Below the pieces are notes generated by a model. That model was not told the DNA's origin. It saw nothing but the letters and a program-made list of their open reading frames with translations, and did no database searches. A DNA stretch of 64,000 nucleotides, taken from Moniliella sp. 'wahieum' (taxonomy: Eukaryota > Basidiomycota > Moniliellomycetes > Moniliellales > Moniliellaceae). Below, piece after piece: positions 36,078 through 47,990 of this stretch. Both the position numbers and the translations under genes were made by a program. The first letter of the stretch is position 1; every line of letters starts with the position of its first letter. The stretch covers positions 372,001-436,000 of the forward strand of contig RSEE01000037.1 in NCBI GenBank assembly GCA_003971905.1, written 5' to 3'.

Positions 36078-36510
36078 CGCTCGACAACGAGGAGCAGGAC
36101 GGAGAGGGACACGGGGCACACATGCTTATAGCCGCCTTGGGCGGCCAGTGGGGCACTTGCGACGGACAAAATGGCGCAACGTTGGGGGCGTTCCCAGTGC
36201 CGAGCTGAGTCTCGCACTGCCGACCGAGTCACAGCGTGTCCGTGTCACTAGTCCCTGCCTTGTACAAGCACAGGGGCCCAAAAAAATTAAAGTAGAGCCG
36301 AGCAGACGACGGAAACATTCGCCGCCATGACTGAACGTTCAAAGTTCAAACTTGCGCTGTCGTGGCCACGACCGCCTGGAGAAGCAACGGAAGCTGCCGC
36401 CGCGCTGGCGGCGCCCAAGGGCTGAAGCTTAGGTGAGTGTTGCGTTCGCCGCAACATCCACCGCCGCCCATCTTCAGCCGCCCGTCCCCGCGCTCCCTCC
36501 CCTCCCCAAC
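36078..36510. other. Divergent promoter between PEX11-like and LRR genes
   Basis: No separate gene is supported. A short open frame at 36327-36423 (MTERSKFKLALSW) followed by gtgagt and a cag at about 36475 may be a 5' leader exon or upstream ORF of the LRR gene. Confidence 0.4.
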
Positions 36511-38459
36511 ATGTCCGAGGCGGTGCGTGCTGCGGTTGCCGCCCGCAGAGCGGCGGCTGCGCGCCATCGCACGAAGCACAGTCAGCTCCAGCATCCCCGG
36601 TCGCGGTCGCCCCGCCTTCGGCACGTCCGACTCGGTCGTCACGATAGCGCAGGCACCGCTCACGCGCGCGCTCCTCGCCAGCTGTTCCTCGGGGCGCCTC
36701 TCCCTCGCGGCCCGCGTCCCACCGCTCACCAGTCTCCCCCCAGATGTCTGGGCTCTCGTCGACGGCCCCGAACCGGTCTGGCACGTCGGTGCCCCCGAGC
36801 CCTGGTATGCTCGCGTCGACCTGGCCAGCCTCAACGCCTCATCCAACGAGCTGGCTGAGCTCGATGACCACATTGGCCTCTGCCGCGCACTTGAGCGTCT
36901 CGAGCTGCACAACAACCTGCTCTCCTCCATCCCTCTCTCTGTCCTTGCTCTCGAGCACTTGACCATCGTCAACCTTGCCAATAACCACCTCACCGCCTTC
37001 CCCACCGCCCTCCTGGCCCTTGACCACCTGCACACCCTCGATCTGTCGGGGAACCAGCTCACCACCCTCTGGTCTGCATCGACGTACTGGCGTCCCGCTC
37101 GGAGCAGAAACGCATCAGCAAGCCTGGACTGACGAGCACGGCCCTGTTGATGAGGACGGCATGTGGACTGCCTTCCTCTCCGCTCCAATAGCCCCGTCAA
37201 ACGCAGCCAGTCCCTCCCGTCCCTGAGGCACCCCTACCCCCCTCTGTCGCTATGCACAAGCTTCGTGTGCTCAAGCTCGCTCGCAATCGCCTTACCAACC
37301 GATCCTTGGGACTAGGCGGCACTGACTCGGAGGGGGAGGAGGATACGGGCTTTGCGTTCCCACCGCGTCTCCGCCTGCTCGACTTGGGCACGAACAATCT
37401 ACGTGCCCCACTTTCGGTGAAGGCATTTGCGGGCCTGAACCAGTTGCAGGAACTGCGTTTGGATCACACGGGCATGTGGGACCAAGTTTTTGCGCCTTCC
37501 CCCGTGGAAAGTGAGGCGTCGGAGGCGGTGCTCCCGGCGTTAGCCGTCCTATCGCTTGATGCTACTGATATGAACAATCTCTTACCGATCGAACAGCAAT
37601 TCTTCTGGCCCCTCGCTCTCCTTCACGCCTTCTTCTCTCTCCTACCCTGGAACAAGTGACGCCCTGGCTCACCCCCAAGCAAATTGTCCGCATTCGCGGG
37701 AGCGAGAAACCCCCCCTCAATGCACCCGAGGGGTTGGTCTACATCACCCTCGATGGCTGCCCCCTCGTGGAGGAGAAAATGAGACAGCGTCGCGCAGCGG
37801 GTACGCGTACCACGTCCGTTCCCATAGCCAGCCCCATGGCCGCTGGTGCGGGTCGGATCCACCACTCCCCTACGCGCCGGCCGGCGGCCGCGGCGTGGCC
37901 CCACAGGATGAGTTTGGACCGCTGGGCGGTACGCCGCACAAGAGCCAAGAGGCTTCCTCCCACCGTCCTTCTCCTCATGGAGCCTCCTTTTTGCGCGGAG
38001 CTGACCACGACGAGTTTGAACCGCTGGGCACTCCTTCCCGTTCAACCCGCAGGGGCAGGGGACAGCTGATGTCCCCTCCTACGGCCGAGTGGGAGCCCTT
38101 GGCTCCCCCTCCGTCTCTCCCTCGCCTTCCAAGCCACGTTCTCGTCCTACAGCAGCAGCTCTTGACGAGTTTGGTCCTCTGGGAGGCAGGCCGTCGCCGA
38201 GCCCTGGCCGCGGTACCAGCTCCCATCCTCCTCAGCCTGTGCCGTCGTCACCGAGCAAGAGTGCTAGCATATCTCTTTCACCGTCCCCGGCTCACTGGAG
38301 CCTACCAAGCCCGTGCGCACACCTGTCCACGCGGATGCCCCCGCCCGGGAGGCCTGGGAAACGTTGGCGGAGCAGGCACCCTTGACTGCAGGTCAGAGAC
38401 GCATGATGCGGGCGCAAGCGGCTCGTCGAGAGCGGGAGCGCTTGGCACAGCAGAATTAA
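36511..38459 (+). CDS. Leucine-rich repeat protein with DEFGPLGG-type C-terminal repeats
   Basis: The N-terminal half holds about six leucine-rich repeats: LERLELHNNLLSSIPLSVL, LTIVNLANNHLTAFPTAL, LHTLDLSGNQLTTL, LRVLKLARNRLT, LRLLDLGTNNLRAPL and LQELRLDHTGM. A second conserved block (TPKQIVRIRGSEKPPLN, GLVYITLDGCPLVEEK) follows. The C-terminal tail is Ser/Pro-rich with four spaced copies of an acidic-aromatic motif (DEFGPLGGTP, DEFEPLGTPS, EWEPLGSPS, DEFGPLGGRP) and ends in a charged helix (GQRRMMRAQAARRERERL). The start is ATG at 36511, preceded by a possible 5' intron, and the stop is at 38457-38459. Frame slips are near 36590, 37075, 37600, 37880 and 38100. Function unknown; LRR proteins act as binding scaffolds. 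Confidence 0.75.
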
Positions 38460-39073
38460 CTTGGCAAGTTGGGTGGGTGGGGGAGGGGGGCACTTCCCCT
38501 GTTCCACCCAGGCTTGGCCCCTTTTTTCTTTACAAAAGGATATGTGAACCCCTCACGGGATCACAGGCAGGATCTTCCCTCCCCCCCCTGCCCCCGGCCA
38601 TCCCCCCCCCAAAAAAATGGGACGAAGCAATGCTTGCCCGACGAGTGGGTTACGTCTTGGCTTTGCTCTGCTCTATCCACTGTGCTCCATCCTTTGCGCC
38701 TGTTTGTGTTCATTTGCCCCTCATTTCTCTGCCCGTTGACACGTTCAACGTGCGCTGTCTTCATCACCTGGATCACCCCCCGGCCTTTGCCTCACGGCCA
38801 GGGGGCGTACTAGGTGTCGCAATTCATTCTGTTTGGAGATACCATTATGAGGCTAGTATGGGAGAATACGAAAATAGATGCGATTCTGAACGAGGGTCCA
38901 TTTGGGTAAGGATCGTTGTGCCCCATTGGTCTGCAAAATGGAACGGTCGACACAAAACGTAACGTGGGATAGGGGGGGGGAACAAGAACCGTCACTTGTT
39001 GCTTTCAAATGCCAAAGAAGCAGAAAAGAAAAAATCTGTAGAGCGAAGCGCACACAGTCTTGAAGCTGAAGCG
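38460..39073. other. Intergenic between convergent LRR and heparinase-like genes
   Basis: 3' flanks. C-rich and A-rich runs near 38580-38620. No gene supported. Confidence 0.5.
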
Positions 39074-41354
39074 TTAGTTGTGACTGGTGAGCGACCAGTC
39101 ATCCAGTGCCACGCTCTTGGGCACCACCGAATCACTGGAACCCAGGTCGTCCCACTGCGGTTGCCACCAAGTAGTGACGGTTTGGTCCTGGCCCGGGGTA
39201 AGGGTAACGGTGATGGTTGTGACACCCTGGTTGGATGGGTTGTTAAACGTGTTGCTGTATGCCGCACTTGGCCAGCGGGCGTGTGGGTGCGGAACTTGAC
39301 GCTAGCGTCAGAGGGAGACAAGAGCGAAAGTTTGAGCGTCTTTTTGGGCACCGAGATGGACAGGTCCGTGGCAGCATTGGGGTCATTGATCGTGTCAATG
39401 GTCAACGTGGCCGTCTTGCCATCCGACGACAGGTCCACCGTCGCGTTCGTTTGCACCCGCCATTGCACCCGGCTTGAGCCCACTGAACCGGCAATCTCGT
39501 CTTGCTGCAGCACTTGGCGACGGCATTGAGAGGACGGATGCCACGCTTGACAGAGCCCTCGGTTGCGTTGTAGAGTGTGCTGAGGTCCGTCACAAAGAAC
39601 GCCGTGTCGTTAGTGGTGGGTTTGTAGTTCGTATCCGCCGATTGCTTGGCTGAGCTGGCCGAATCAAAGTGAGAGGTAGGAGCGGCATCCACGTTTTGGT
39701 CCTTGCCGTCGACCAAAAGAGTGTTTTGGCCGGCGGTGCGCTTGCGGAAGTAGGTCCAACGTTGACTTTTTTGCACTTCAGTGCTAAAGTAGCCAGGCGA
39801 CAGGTACTGCGCTGAGCCAAACTCTCCGGCCCACCGGGTGCCGAGGGCGTCAATGACAAAGTCACCACCGTCGAGGTCACCGTGCGTCTGGTGGCCTGTC
39901 AAGTTGGAGGCCTTCATTCCAATAAAGAGCCCGTTAAAGTCGGTCCAGGAGGAACGCATGCTCATCCAGTTCCCTGCACCATTCGACTTGGAAAAGTAGT
40001 GGTCCAGGTTCTTGCCGTTCCAGAACGCACCTTTGGCAGTTTCATCGTACCAAAACAGAGCAAGCGGGTCACCCAGTGCATCGGCCCGGTCACGCTGGTA
40101 GAGGGTGAAGACGGGGTGACCGTACTGCTTGCCCCACCAGAGCATGCCGTTGGCGTTGGTTGAGTACTTGTTGGGGCCGTGGTCACCGTAGGCAAAGAGA
40201 CCAGCATTGCCACCGACATACATGTGGAAGTTGCCCGTGCGCCAAAAGTCAGTGCTCAGACCCTGGTTCGATCCGGTAGCAGAGATGAGTGCCGACTCGG
40301 CGCGAGCCGCAGCGTTGGTGCCAAAGTACCAATAGTTGGGTGTCTCGGTCCAAGTCCCATCGGCATAGGGTCCTTGGAAGCAGTTGTCCCTAATGTTGCC
40401 CAGCGCCGAGTTGTACACACTCGAAGCGGTTTGACTGGGGTCGTCACCGTCATCGCCCTGGATGGCCAACGCACCGATCAGCATACCGGCATTGGACACA
40501 CAGTTCCAGTTGCCAGAGCCGTTGGCGTCGGTGGTCCACCATCCAGTAGCCATGTCGCCATCGTAGGCACTCTTACCAGGCTTGAGGCCGAGGGAAATGA
40601 TGCTCCAGCGGATGGCCTTGCGCTGGTTCGGCGTCCACACATCGTACAGCCAGTCGTACCCAATCGCAAACGCGGTTGTCATCTCCGCCGTGTCAAGGAA
40701 GTGGGAAGGATTCCAGTGTTGGTCCGGCTGGGGTGATGGGCCTTGGCCAAAGGGTTGAGAGGTGTTGCCAGCGGCAACGTGAAGTTCACGCCATACACGC
40801 TTGCTCCACTTGGTGTCCTTAGTCAGGCGGTAGACATAGGACCAGGCACGCACCCGCTGCTGCACCTGCCGCGCCACATCCAGAATACCCGAGCCAGTGT
40901 AGCCGCCATCGATGGAATAATTGGTCGGGGGCAGCGAGTACCACGCCGTGGCGTTGGCAAAGACCGAGGCATTCATGGCTTGGAGGTAGGGGTCGGAGGC
41001 AATGCGGTCCGGAAGGCAGTCCCACATGTAGCCGGGGGCGATGATGCGTGGATGGGACCGGAGGTTGTCGGAGGACAAGCCAGAGGAGGGGTCAGTGCAC
41101 TGGACGGAGGGGTTTCCGTTGCCTGAGGGTGCCGAGGTGTCGATTCCGTCCTTGAAGAGCGGGTTGCCATAAGGGTCAGTGCCATCATAATTGAGGCCAG
41201 TGGAATCAGCAGCAGCGTGGGGCGCGCGGGCGTGGTTGGAGGCGAAGAGGCTGTCGAGGCCGTCATGGCCGCGAGGGACGCGGACCATGCTGGCGGTGGC
41301 CTGGGCAGCAAGGGCGGCAGCCGCCAGCGCGGTGGCCAGGGTCGAACTGCGCAT
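39074..41354 (-). CDS. Secreted heparinase II/III-like polysaccharide lyase family protein
   Basis: The protein starts with a clear signal peptide (MRSSTLATALAAAALAAQATA), so it is expected to be secreted. The middle is an alpha-helical toroid-like region rich in Trp/Tyr (AFAIGYDWLYDVWTPNQRKA, GNWNCVSNAGMLIGALA, PNYWYFGTNAAARAESAL), and the heparinase II/III motif follows (GHQTHGDLDGGDFVIDALG, RWAGEFGSAQYLSPGYF). A beta-rich C-terminal part ends DWSLTSHN with the stop at 39074-39076. The first 620 codons are uninterrupted; slips occur only near 39510 and 39270. The family contains lyases and hydrolases of uronic-acid polysaccharides, and the exact substrate cannot be read from sequence. Several N-x-S/T sites fit a glycoprotein. 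Confidence 0.8.
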
Positions 41355-42498
41355 GCTCGGCAGAAAGAGCGGAAGGGTGGGGGGAAGGAGAGAAAGCGGG
41401 AGGGGAAGGCAGCGGCCGAGGACGCAGACGGGCAGCTTTTGTACCAGCCGAGCGCAGGGCAGGGGAGGGCAGGTAGAAGCCCTGCAGGGGGGCGGCGAAG
41501 CCAAGCGTGATGCGAGCCGCGGCGGGGCAGTGGTGGCGCTTGGCCAGGGTTCTGTGTCTCTCTGACGCAGCCCTCCGTCGAGAATCGGAGATCGGAGTAC
41601 TGGGACTGCGTCGCAGGTCTGAGCAGCACACAGGCCAAATGGCTCAGGGTGCCGAGCATGTTCGGTCTGGGCAACTGGCAACCGTGAGGCCACCCAGACA
41701 CCCCCCCAGCCCCCCGGCCCCAGTGGGCTGAAGCGCTGAAGCTTGAAGGATGAGCGCGTGACCGATGGATGTGACAGTGCCGAGGCGCCGGCCCTGCGCC
41801 AGGCTGCGCCACCCCGCGCCGCACACGGCAAGAGGGGCACACCACACCACACCACTGGCGGGTCGGAGAGCATCCACTCGGCCTCAGCGCATCAGCTGAG
41901 CTGAGTGTGTCGAGGACGTTGAGGCTCAGCGCCTCAGCGCGGTGCAAGACCAACAGAACACAGACCGGCCTCTTGGCGCGCTGCGGCGCTGATGTGCTGA
42001 TGCATGATGCACGCACGATGCACGCCAGCTGCACTGATGCACTGGCGCCAATGATCGACGCTATCATCGATCATCGATCAATATTCAATGCTAGCGAACG
42101 ATCGAAAGCAGGGGCGGGCGAACGTGGATGGAAGTGGAGTGCGCTGAATATTGGATGGGCCGCCTGCTGCCACTCCGGCTGAGTGAATTTCGACGAGGGC
42201 ATGCCGAGGCAGAGTCCACCCAACTGGGTCCGAGCCCCTCGCGCCGTCTCCTCCATCCACCTGCACCGTGCGGGCTGGCTACATGCGGCTACAGCGCCCA
42301 GTGGCCGAGCAGTCTGCGCCCGTCTGTGTGAATATGATACATCTCACATCTCCCGCGTCCATCCCATGTCCAACAGCATGCTCGCTGCCCTCGGCTCCTA
42401 CAGTAAGCACCAAGCGCATAAGCACTCCCTAAGCACAAACAGCCACTCCGCCCCACAGACGCAGCTGATCGATCATCACGTTCATCACGCATCGCATG
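41355..42498. other. Intergenic with palindromic repeats
   Basis: Promoter of the heparinase-like gene and 3' flank of the SET5-like gene. It contains AGCGCT/AAGCTT/GATGCAT motifs (41738-42015) and the mixed heptad array at 42065. No gene. Confidence 0.5.
42065..42092. repeat. Mixed palindromic heptad array
   Basis: Four heptads, each C plus a hexamer: ATCGAT (42066 and 42073), AATATT (42080) and AATGCT (42087). The change of palindrome within a fixed 7-bp phase is direct in the sequence. Confidence 0.85.
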
Positions 42499-44350
42499 TT
42501 ACATGTTACACCCCACCTGCATCCACTCTCCCGAACGCACTTCTTCCTCCAGCCGCGCCCGCAGGCTCTCCGTCAGCTGCTCCTCATCGGCCCTGCATCG
42601 CGAGCAGGAGCAAGGGCCGAATGCATAGTCCTGCCACAGACGCGCTCGCGCACACGCAGCAGGGCCATCCGCTCCGTTGGCCCCGCATCCGGCGTGGCAA
42701 GCAAGTTGGGAGGCAGATAGGACGCCACCAGTTCCTCTCCTGCCTTGATGGGCCGCAGGGCAAGCACCGTGACCCTTGTTGCAGGCCGCACCGAAGACGT
42801 TCCCTGGGGCAAATGCCGCACCGCCACATTTGGCTCACACGAGTGGTTCAGTTGGCTGTGCACCAGATCTGTACAACCCCACACAGCAAAAGATTAGGAT
42901 CCACCCTGCCAACGGTTCGGACAGCAGGCCGCAGCAGGAGGAACAGTGTACTCACACAAGCTTCCATGGTTCTCCATGTTCACATTCGCCCTCCCCACCA
43001 ATTTATCAAACGAGGTAAAGTTGAGCAAATCCTCTCCAAATCCAGGCGAAAGCGGCTGCAGCGGCCACCATGATGGATTGGGGGCCGACTTTTTCCGCAG
43101 AGGTGTCGGGGTCGAGACGGCGATGGAGCTCGACTCCTTCAAGGCAAGCAACTCGGTTGCCTGGGCCGATGCAGAGGCGCGTGCGTCCGGGTCGGGGTGC
43201 AGGGCAGCCCGAGTCAACACCATGGCCGTTTCCAACAAGGTCCGCCAGGTTTCCACCGACGAATTTTGGACAACAAACGTACTCGCAAGGGAATCGTCGT
43301 TGGGCTTGTGAGACCGACGACCCAGCTCGGACAGGGTAGCCAACGAAGAAAGATGCATACGAACCTCGTCGGTCGAAGCAAAAGGCACGCTGTCTGCTGG
43401 CCCAGCCACAAGGGCGGATTGGGGGCGAGCCGTGTAGGCCTCCGTCGACCGGTCTGCGGAAGAGGGCAGGTGAAGCGAGAGGGGGCGGTGGCCATCGTCC
43501 TTGGCATATGTTTGAAGAATGCGGGCCAAACTGCGAATCGAAGCAAAACCCGCCCCCCAAGTGTGCTGAGCACACAGATCCAAGAGCCTTCCTGCCTCCG
43601 GGTTCACCCCGGCACACAGCAAGGCATGGTGGCTTCGCATACCCCACTCTTGACACGTCGAGCTGCACCAACGGGAACGACAGGTAGTGCCGCGCGAAGT
43701 GCATCCACGGGCGGCCCGCACGGACGACAAGGGCGTAAAGCAGGCATCGCACAGCTCGCCTTTCACCACATGACCTACATATTCACCTGGGGGTTGGGCA
43801 CGTAGGCATCTTCACAGAAGACAATACTGCCCTCTGGAATATCCACAGCGACGGTCAAGCATTTCCCCCGATTCCCGTTGGCTTTTCCAGCATCCTGGGT
43901 CTGCACGTTGGTTGGTAACGCAAGGTGGGTGTCAACCTTGGATGTGGGGATATCCGAACGGGCTTTGGATTTCTTCTTGTTGCTCTTCTTGGGCTTGGGA
44001 GCAGGGACCGCTGTGGGTTCCAAGGTGGAGCTGGCGGACGGACCAACTGCTGGGGGGTGCGATGCGTCCGAGGCAGGGCCGGGGGCATAGTGGACAGAGG
44101 TATGGAGGGGGCAGTGGGCCTTCACCGCCTCGGTCTGAAGGGAAGGGAGCGAGGGAGCGGAAAAAAAAAGCGGGCAGGCAAGCGGCGCCCACAGCACCAA
44201 TGTTTCAACATCATCTGACGTAAGGATTCGGCGCAGGGGGCGTGGCGACGCGAACGCGACGGGTGCGGGGTGGCCACGCGTCGCGCGCGAAACCGAAAGG
44301 CGTGGAGCGCCGCCGCTGGGCCCACAGCCGTTTTCGTCCCCACCATCCAT
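42499..44350 (-). CDS. SET5: SET-domain methyltransferase, SET5-like with split MYND-type zinc finger
   Basis: Probable protein lysine methyltransferase; yeast Set5 methylates histone H4. After a Lys-rich linker the SET domain begins (CLTVAVDIPEGSIVFCEDAY). A Cys-rich finger is inserted (CDACF...CRSRWCSSTCQEW...HHALLC). The SET core resumes with QLNHSCEPNVAVR and LRPIKAGEELVASYLPP. A post-SET cysteine cluster (FGPCSCSRCRADEEQL) precedes the stop at 42499-42501. An intron near 42890-42960 lies just before the NHSCEPN block, and another acceptor is near 44125. The start is uncertain: the 5' end abuts MSH2 on the other strand. Slips near 43770 and 42640. Confidence 0.75.
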
Positions 44351-44365
44351 CTCTTCTGGCGCGCC

Positions 44366-47300
44366 ATGTCGGGTCTCATGTACGCCTCCTCTTCCAACGC
44401 GGGCGCCGGCCCCGGTGCCAGTACGAGTACGACGCAGCCGCCGAGCGCAGCTTTGTTGCCTTCTTCAACTCCCTTCCTTCCTCCGACGCGGGCCTCGTGC
44501 GTCTCTTTGACCGCGGCACGTTCTACTCGGCCCATGGTGACGATGCAGCGCGCGTCGCCGACAGCGTGTACCGCACCCGCAGTGTTATCAAGCAGCTCAC
44601 CGGCGCCAACAGTGCCCTGCTCCCTAGCGTCACTCTCAACGCCGCTGCAACCAAGAGTTTCCTACGCGACGCGCTCAGTGCCAAGCAAATGCGCGTCGAA
44701 ATCTACTCCAACGGTGGCGGAAAGCGCACTGCAAGTTGGTCTATTACGAAACAAGTATGTGCTGCCTTTTTTCTTGCTGTATCTGCCCCACTCACACTTC
44801 ATTGGTTCAAAGGCGTCTCCAGGGAACTTGCAAGAGGTCGAGGACCTGCTCTTTGCCAACAGCGACATGCTCGTTTCTCCCCTCGTTGTCGCATTCAAGA
44901 TCAAGACGATCAAGGGTGCCATCCATGTCGGTGCCGCATTTGCTGATGCGACCAATCGCCAGCTGGGTGTGGCCGAGTATGTTGACAATGAGCTGTTCAG
45001 TAACACCGAGGTGCGTCCCCGTCTCGCGCATGACCTGATCCCTCCCCCTGCTGACCCCTGCGCCCCTCGCCGCAGTCTCTGCTAATCCAAGTCGGGGCCA
45101 AAGAATGCATCTTGCCAGAGGACAAGAAGGACAGCGATGCTGAACTCCAGAAGCTGCGGGCCGTCGTGGAACGCTCCGACTTGGTTGTCACCCCAGTGAA
45201 ACGGGGAAGCTTTGACGACAAGGAAATCGATCTGGATCTTGGTCGCCTGCTCCGCGCCTCGAGATCGAACAGCGGGGACGTCAGTATGGCCGATGCCGCC
45301 GAGACTGGAACTGGGACCGGCGTATCTGCGCTTCCCGAGAGTGAACTCCGTCTGGCTATGGGCTCTCTCGCAGCTCTCATCTCTTACCTGCACCTTACCG
45401 GTGACGATGCCAATTTTGGCGCATTTACGCTGGCCACTCACGACCTGGGCCAGTACCTGCGCTTGGATGCATCTGCCATTCGCGCGCTGGGTCTGTTCCC
45501 TGATCCCTCGAGGGTGGTGGATCCAACCGCAATGCCAGTCTCTTTGGATTGCTCAACAAGTGCCGGACGGCCCAAGGAACGCGTCTGCTGGCCCAGTGGA
45601 TCAAACAGCCACTGCGCAACCTCCACGCCATTAAAGAGCGCCAAGATCTTGTTGAGCTGTTTCTCGACGATGTCAGTCTGCGTTCTTCGCTGCAAGACGA
45701 GTTTCTCAAGGTCATGCCGGATCTTCAGCGCCTGAGCAAACGTCTCCAGCGCGGCGTGGCCAGCCTGGAGGATGTGGTTCGGATCTACCAGCTGCCCTTC
45801 GCCTTCCTGGTATGATTGAGAAGCTGGTCGATGCTCGTGCCACCTCCACGTTTGACCTCCCTGCGGGAGAGACGAGCGCGGTGGCCTCTACGTTGGACCG
45901 TCTGCTCCTCACGGGGCTCGAACAGGGATCGAAAGCGTTGGAGAATTTGGTCGCGATGGTGGAGGAGGTGCTGGACTTGGATGAGTTGGCCAACCACTCT
46001 TTCGTCATCAAGCCAGCCTTCGATGCGACCCTGACCGAGATCCGCCAGCAACTGGATCAAGTGCGAGATGGGCTGGAGGCAGAACACAAAGCTGCCGCGC
46101 GGGAGTTGGGACTGGAGATGGGCAAGAAGCTGCACTTGGAGCTTCACTCGACCTATGGGCATGTATTCCGTGTTACGCGAACTGAGGCCAAGGCGTTGCG
46201 CACTGCAACCAAGAACAAGTATCACGAAGTATCCACCCAGAAGAACGGCACCTACTTCCGTACCTCGTCGTTGAAGGAGCTCAGTGACGACTTTGCCGAG
46301 CAGACGGCCGCCTACGAACAACACCAGCGGGGAGTAGTCACCGAGATTATTGCGACAGCGGCGACGTACTGCGCTACGCTGGAGCAACTCAACGTAGTGA
46401 TCGCACCCTCGACGTGCTGTTGGCCTTTGCATATGTGTCAGGCTCAGCACCCGATCCGTATGTCAAGCCCCAGCTCCTGGTCGACGAGGACGTACCCATG
46501 GACGAGACGCATGAAGGCGAAGGTGCCCCGCCAGCCAAACCATCCACCGCGCCTCTACGCTTGACCAAGGCTCGGCATGCATGCGTGGAAGCTTCGGATG
46601 ACATTACCTTTATCGCCAATGACGTGGACTTGGTTCCAGGGAGAGTGAATTTGCCATCATTACGGGTCCCAACATGGGTGGCAAGAGTACCTTTATCCGT
46701 ATGGTGGGTGTCATTGCCGTTTTGGCCCAGATTGGCTGCTTTGTCCCAGCGTCGGCATCGGAAGATGGACGTGCGCCGCAGGTGCCAGTGTTCGATGCAG
46801 TCCTATGTCGTGTGGGGGCGGGCGATAACCAGACGAAGGGTGTGTCAACCTTTATGGCGGAAATGCTTGAAACGGCCACCATTCTCCGCACCGCCACGCG
46901 CGACAGCCTGATCATCATTGACGAGCTCGGCCGAGGAACGTCGACGTACGATGGATTCGGTTTGGCCTGGGCCATCAGTCACCACATTGCCACCAACATT
47001 CGGGCAAAGTGCCTGTTTGCCACCCACTTCCATGAGCTCACCACATTAGCCAACCAACTTCCTTATGTGCGCAACTTGCATGTTGTCGCGCACGTGGAAG
47101 GGGGCGGACCCAGGATGGAAAGCCTCTGACGAGAGACTCGATCACTTTGCTGTACCAAGTCGCCCCAGGCGTGGGCGATCAGAGCTTTGGTATTCATGTT
47201 GCCGAATTGGCCCATTTCCCTCCGTCCATCATCCGCCTGGCCAAGCGCAAGGTGGAGGAACTCGAAGGTCCTGAGGGGCAAGGGGATGGAGTGCCCGCGC

Positions 47301-47526
47301 CGGTGGCCCAAGATGAAGAGGCTGGTGCTGGGATCGTGGAAGAGTTTATGGCGGAGTGGGCGCGTCGGTCAGCAAGTGTCAAACGGCTCCGCCTGGAACA
47401 AGGAACGGAGGAGGATAAGGCAGAAGAAGCGACCAAGCAAAAACAGCTGTTGCAACAAATGGTTGAGGAGTGGAAGGACAAGTTTGAGGGCAATGCTTGG
47501 GTCCGCAATGTTTGGCGTCGTTTTGA
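44366..47526 (+). CDS. MSH2: DNA mismatch repair protein MSH2
   Basis: Core subunit of MutS-alpha/beta, which recognises mismatches and loops. The N-terminal mismatch-binding domain is clear ([24 protein letters not shown]), with introns at 44755-44812 and 45011-45075. The lever/clamp follows ([40 protein letters not shown]). The ATPase has Walker [25 protein letters not shown], Walker [17 protein letters not shown] and the ATHFHEL switch, then [11 protein letters not shown]. The frame slips seven times (about 44420, 45510, 45800, 46402, 46650, 47100, 47510), each fixed by one base at a short run. All catalytic motifs survive, so a functional gene with sequence errors is more likely than a dead gene. 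It is divergent from the SET5-like gene with almost no gap. Confidence 0.97.
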
Positions 47527-47896
47527 TCGATCCCATTCGTCAATCAAGCTCAAATCGTCTCTCCTTCTCCTCTCCCCTCACACTGACTTGTTCTGTCGCG
47601 CCCATGTGTTCGAATGCCCAAAGCCAACCCACTCTAAACCCTTGGCCAGCATGACACGCATGCCAACGCGTTTTCGCAGCTTTTCTGTTGAATACATTTG
47701 CCAGTTTTGGTTTTGTCAAAGAGCTTCACCTGCAAAGCTCTCTCGCTGCATACTAGCTGTGAGGCTTGAAGCCAGTGGATATAGCCTGCTCCTTCGGCCT
47801 TCGTCAACTGCTAGACTTGCGTCGACAAAACGTGGTAACTGCCAATACGATCGTGCAACGGAGGTAACAAAAAGCGACGCAAAAATCACTAAAAAG
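47527..47896. other. Intergenic, 3' flank of MSH2
   Basis: Probable 3' UTR of MSH2 and flank of tRNA-Ile. Nothing else recognised. Confidence 0.55.
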
Positions 47897-47990
47897 TGGT
47901 CAATATGAGGCTTGAACTCATGACCTTGGCATCACCAACTCCCTTGAGGATGTATTAGTACCACGCTCTGACCAACTGAGCTAATCGACC
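47897..47990 (-). tRNA. tRNA-Ile(AAT) with intron
   Basis: The acceptor GGTCGAT pairs with ATTGACC (discriminator A). The anticodon stem TGGTA/TGCCA holds the loop CTAATA plus A, giving anticodon AAT. A roughly 20-nt intron follows position 37. The T arm is ATGAG/CTCAT. Confidence 0.92.

Noticed and set aside
44366..47526. MSH2 as a true pseudogene and the strain as a mutator
   Set aside because: All ATPase and clamp motifs are intact, slips lie at short homopolymers, and unrelated housekeeping genes show the same pattern. Sequence error is simpler; kept only as a point to check.
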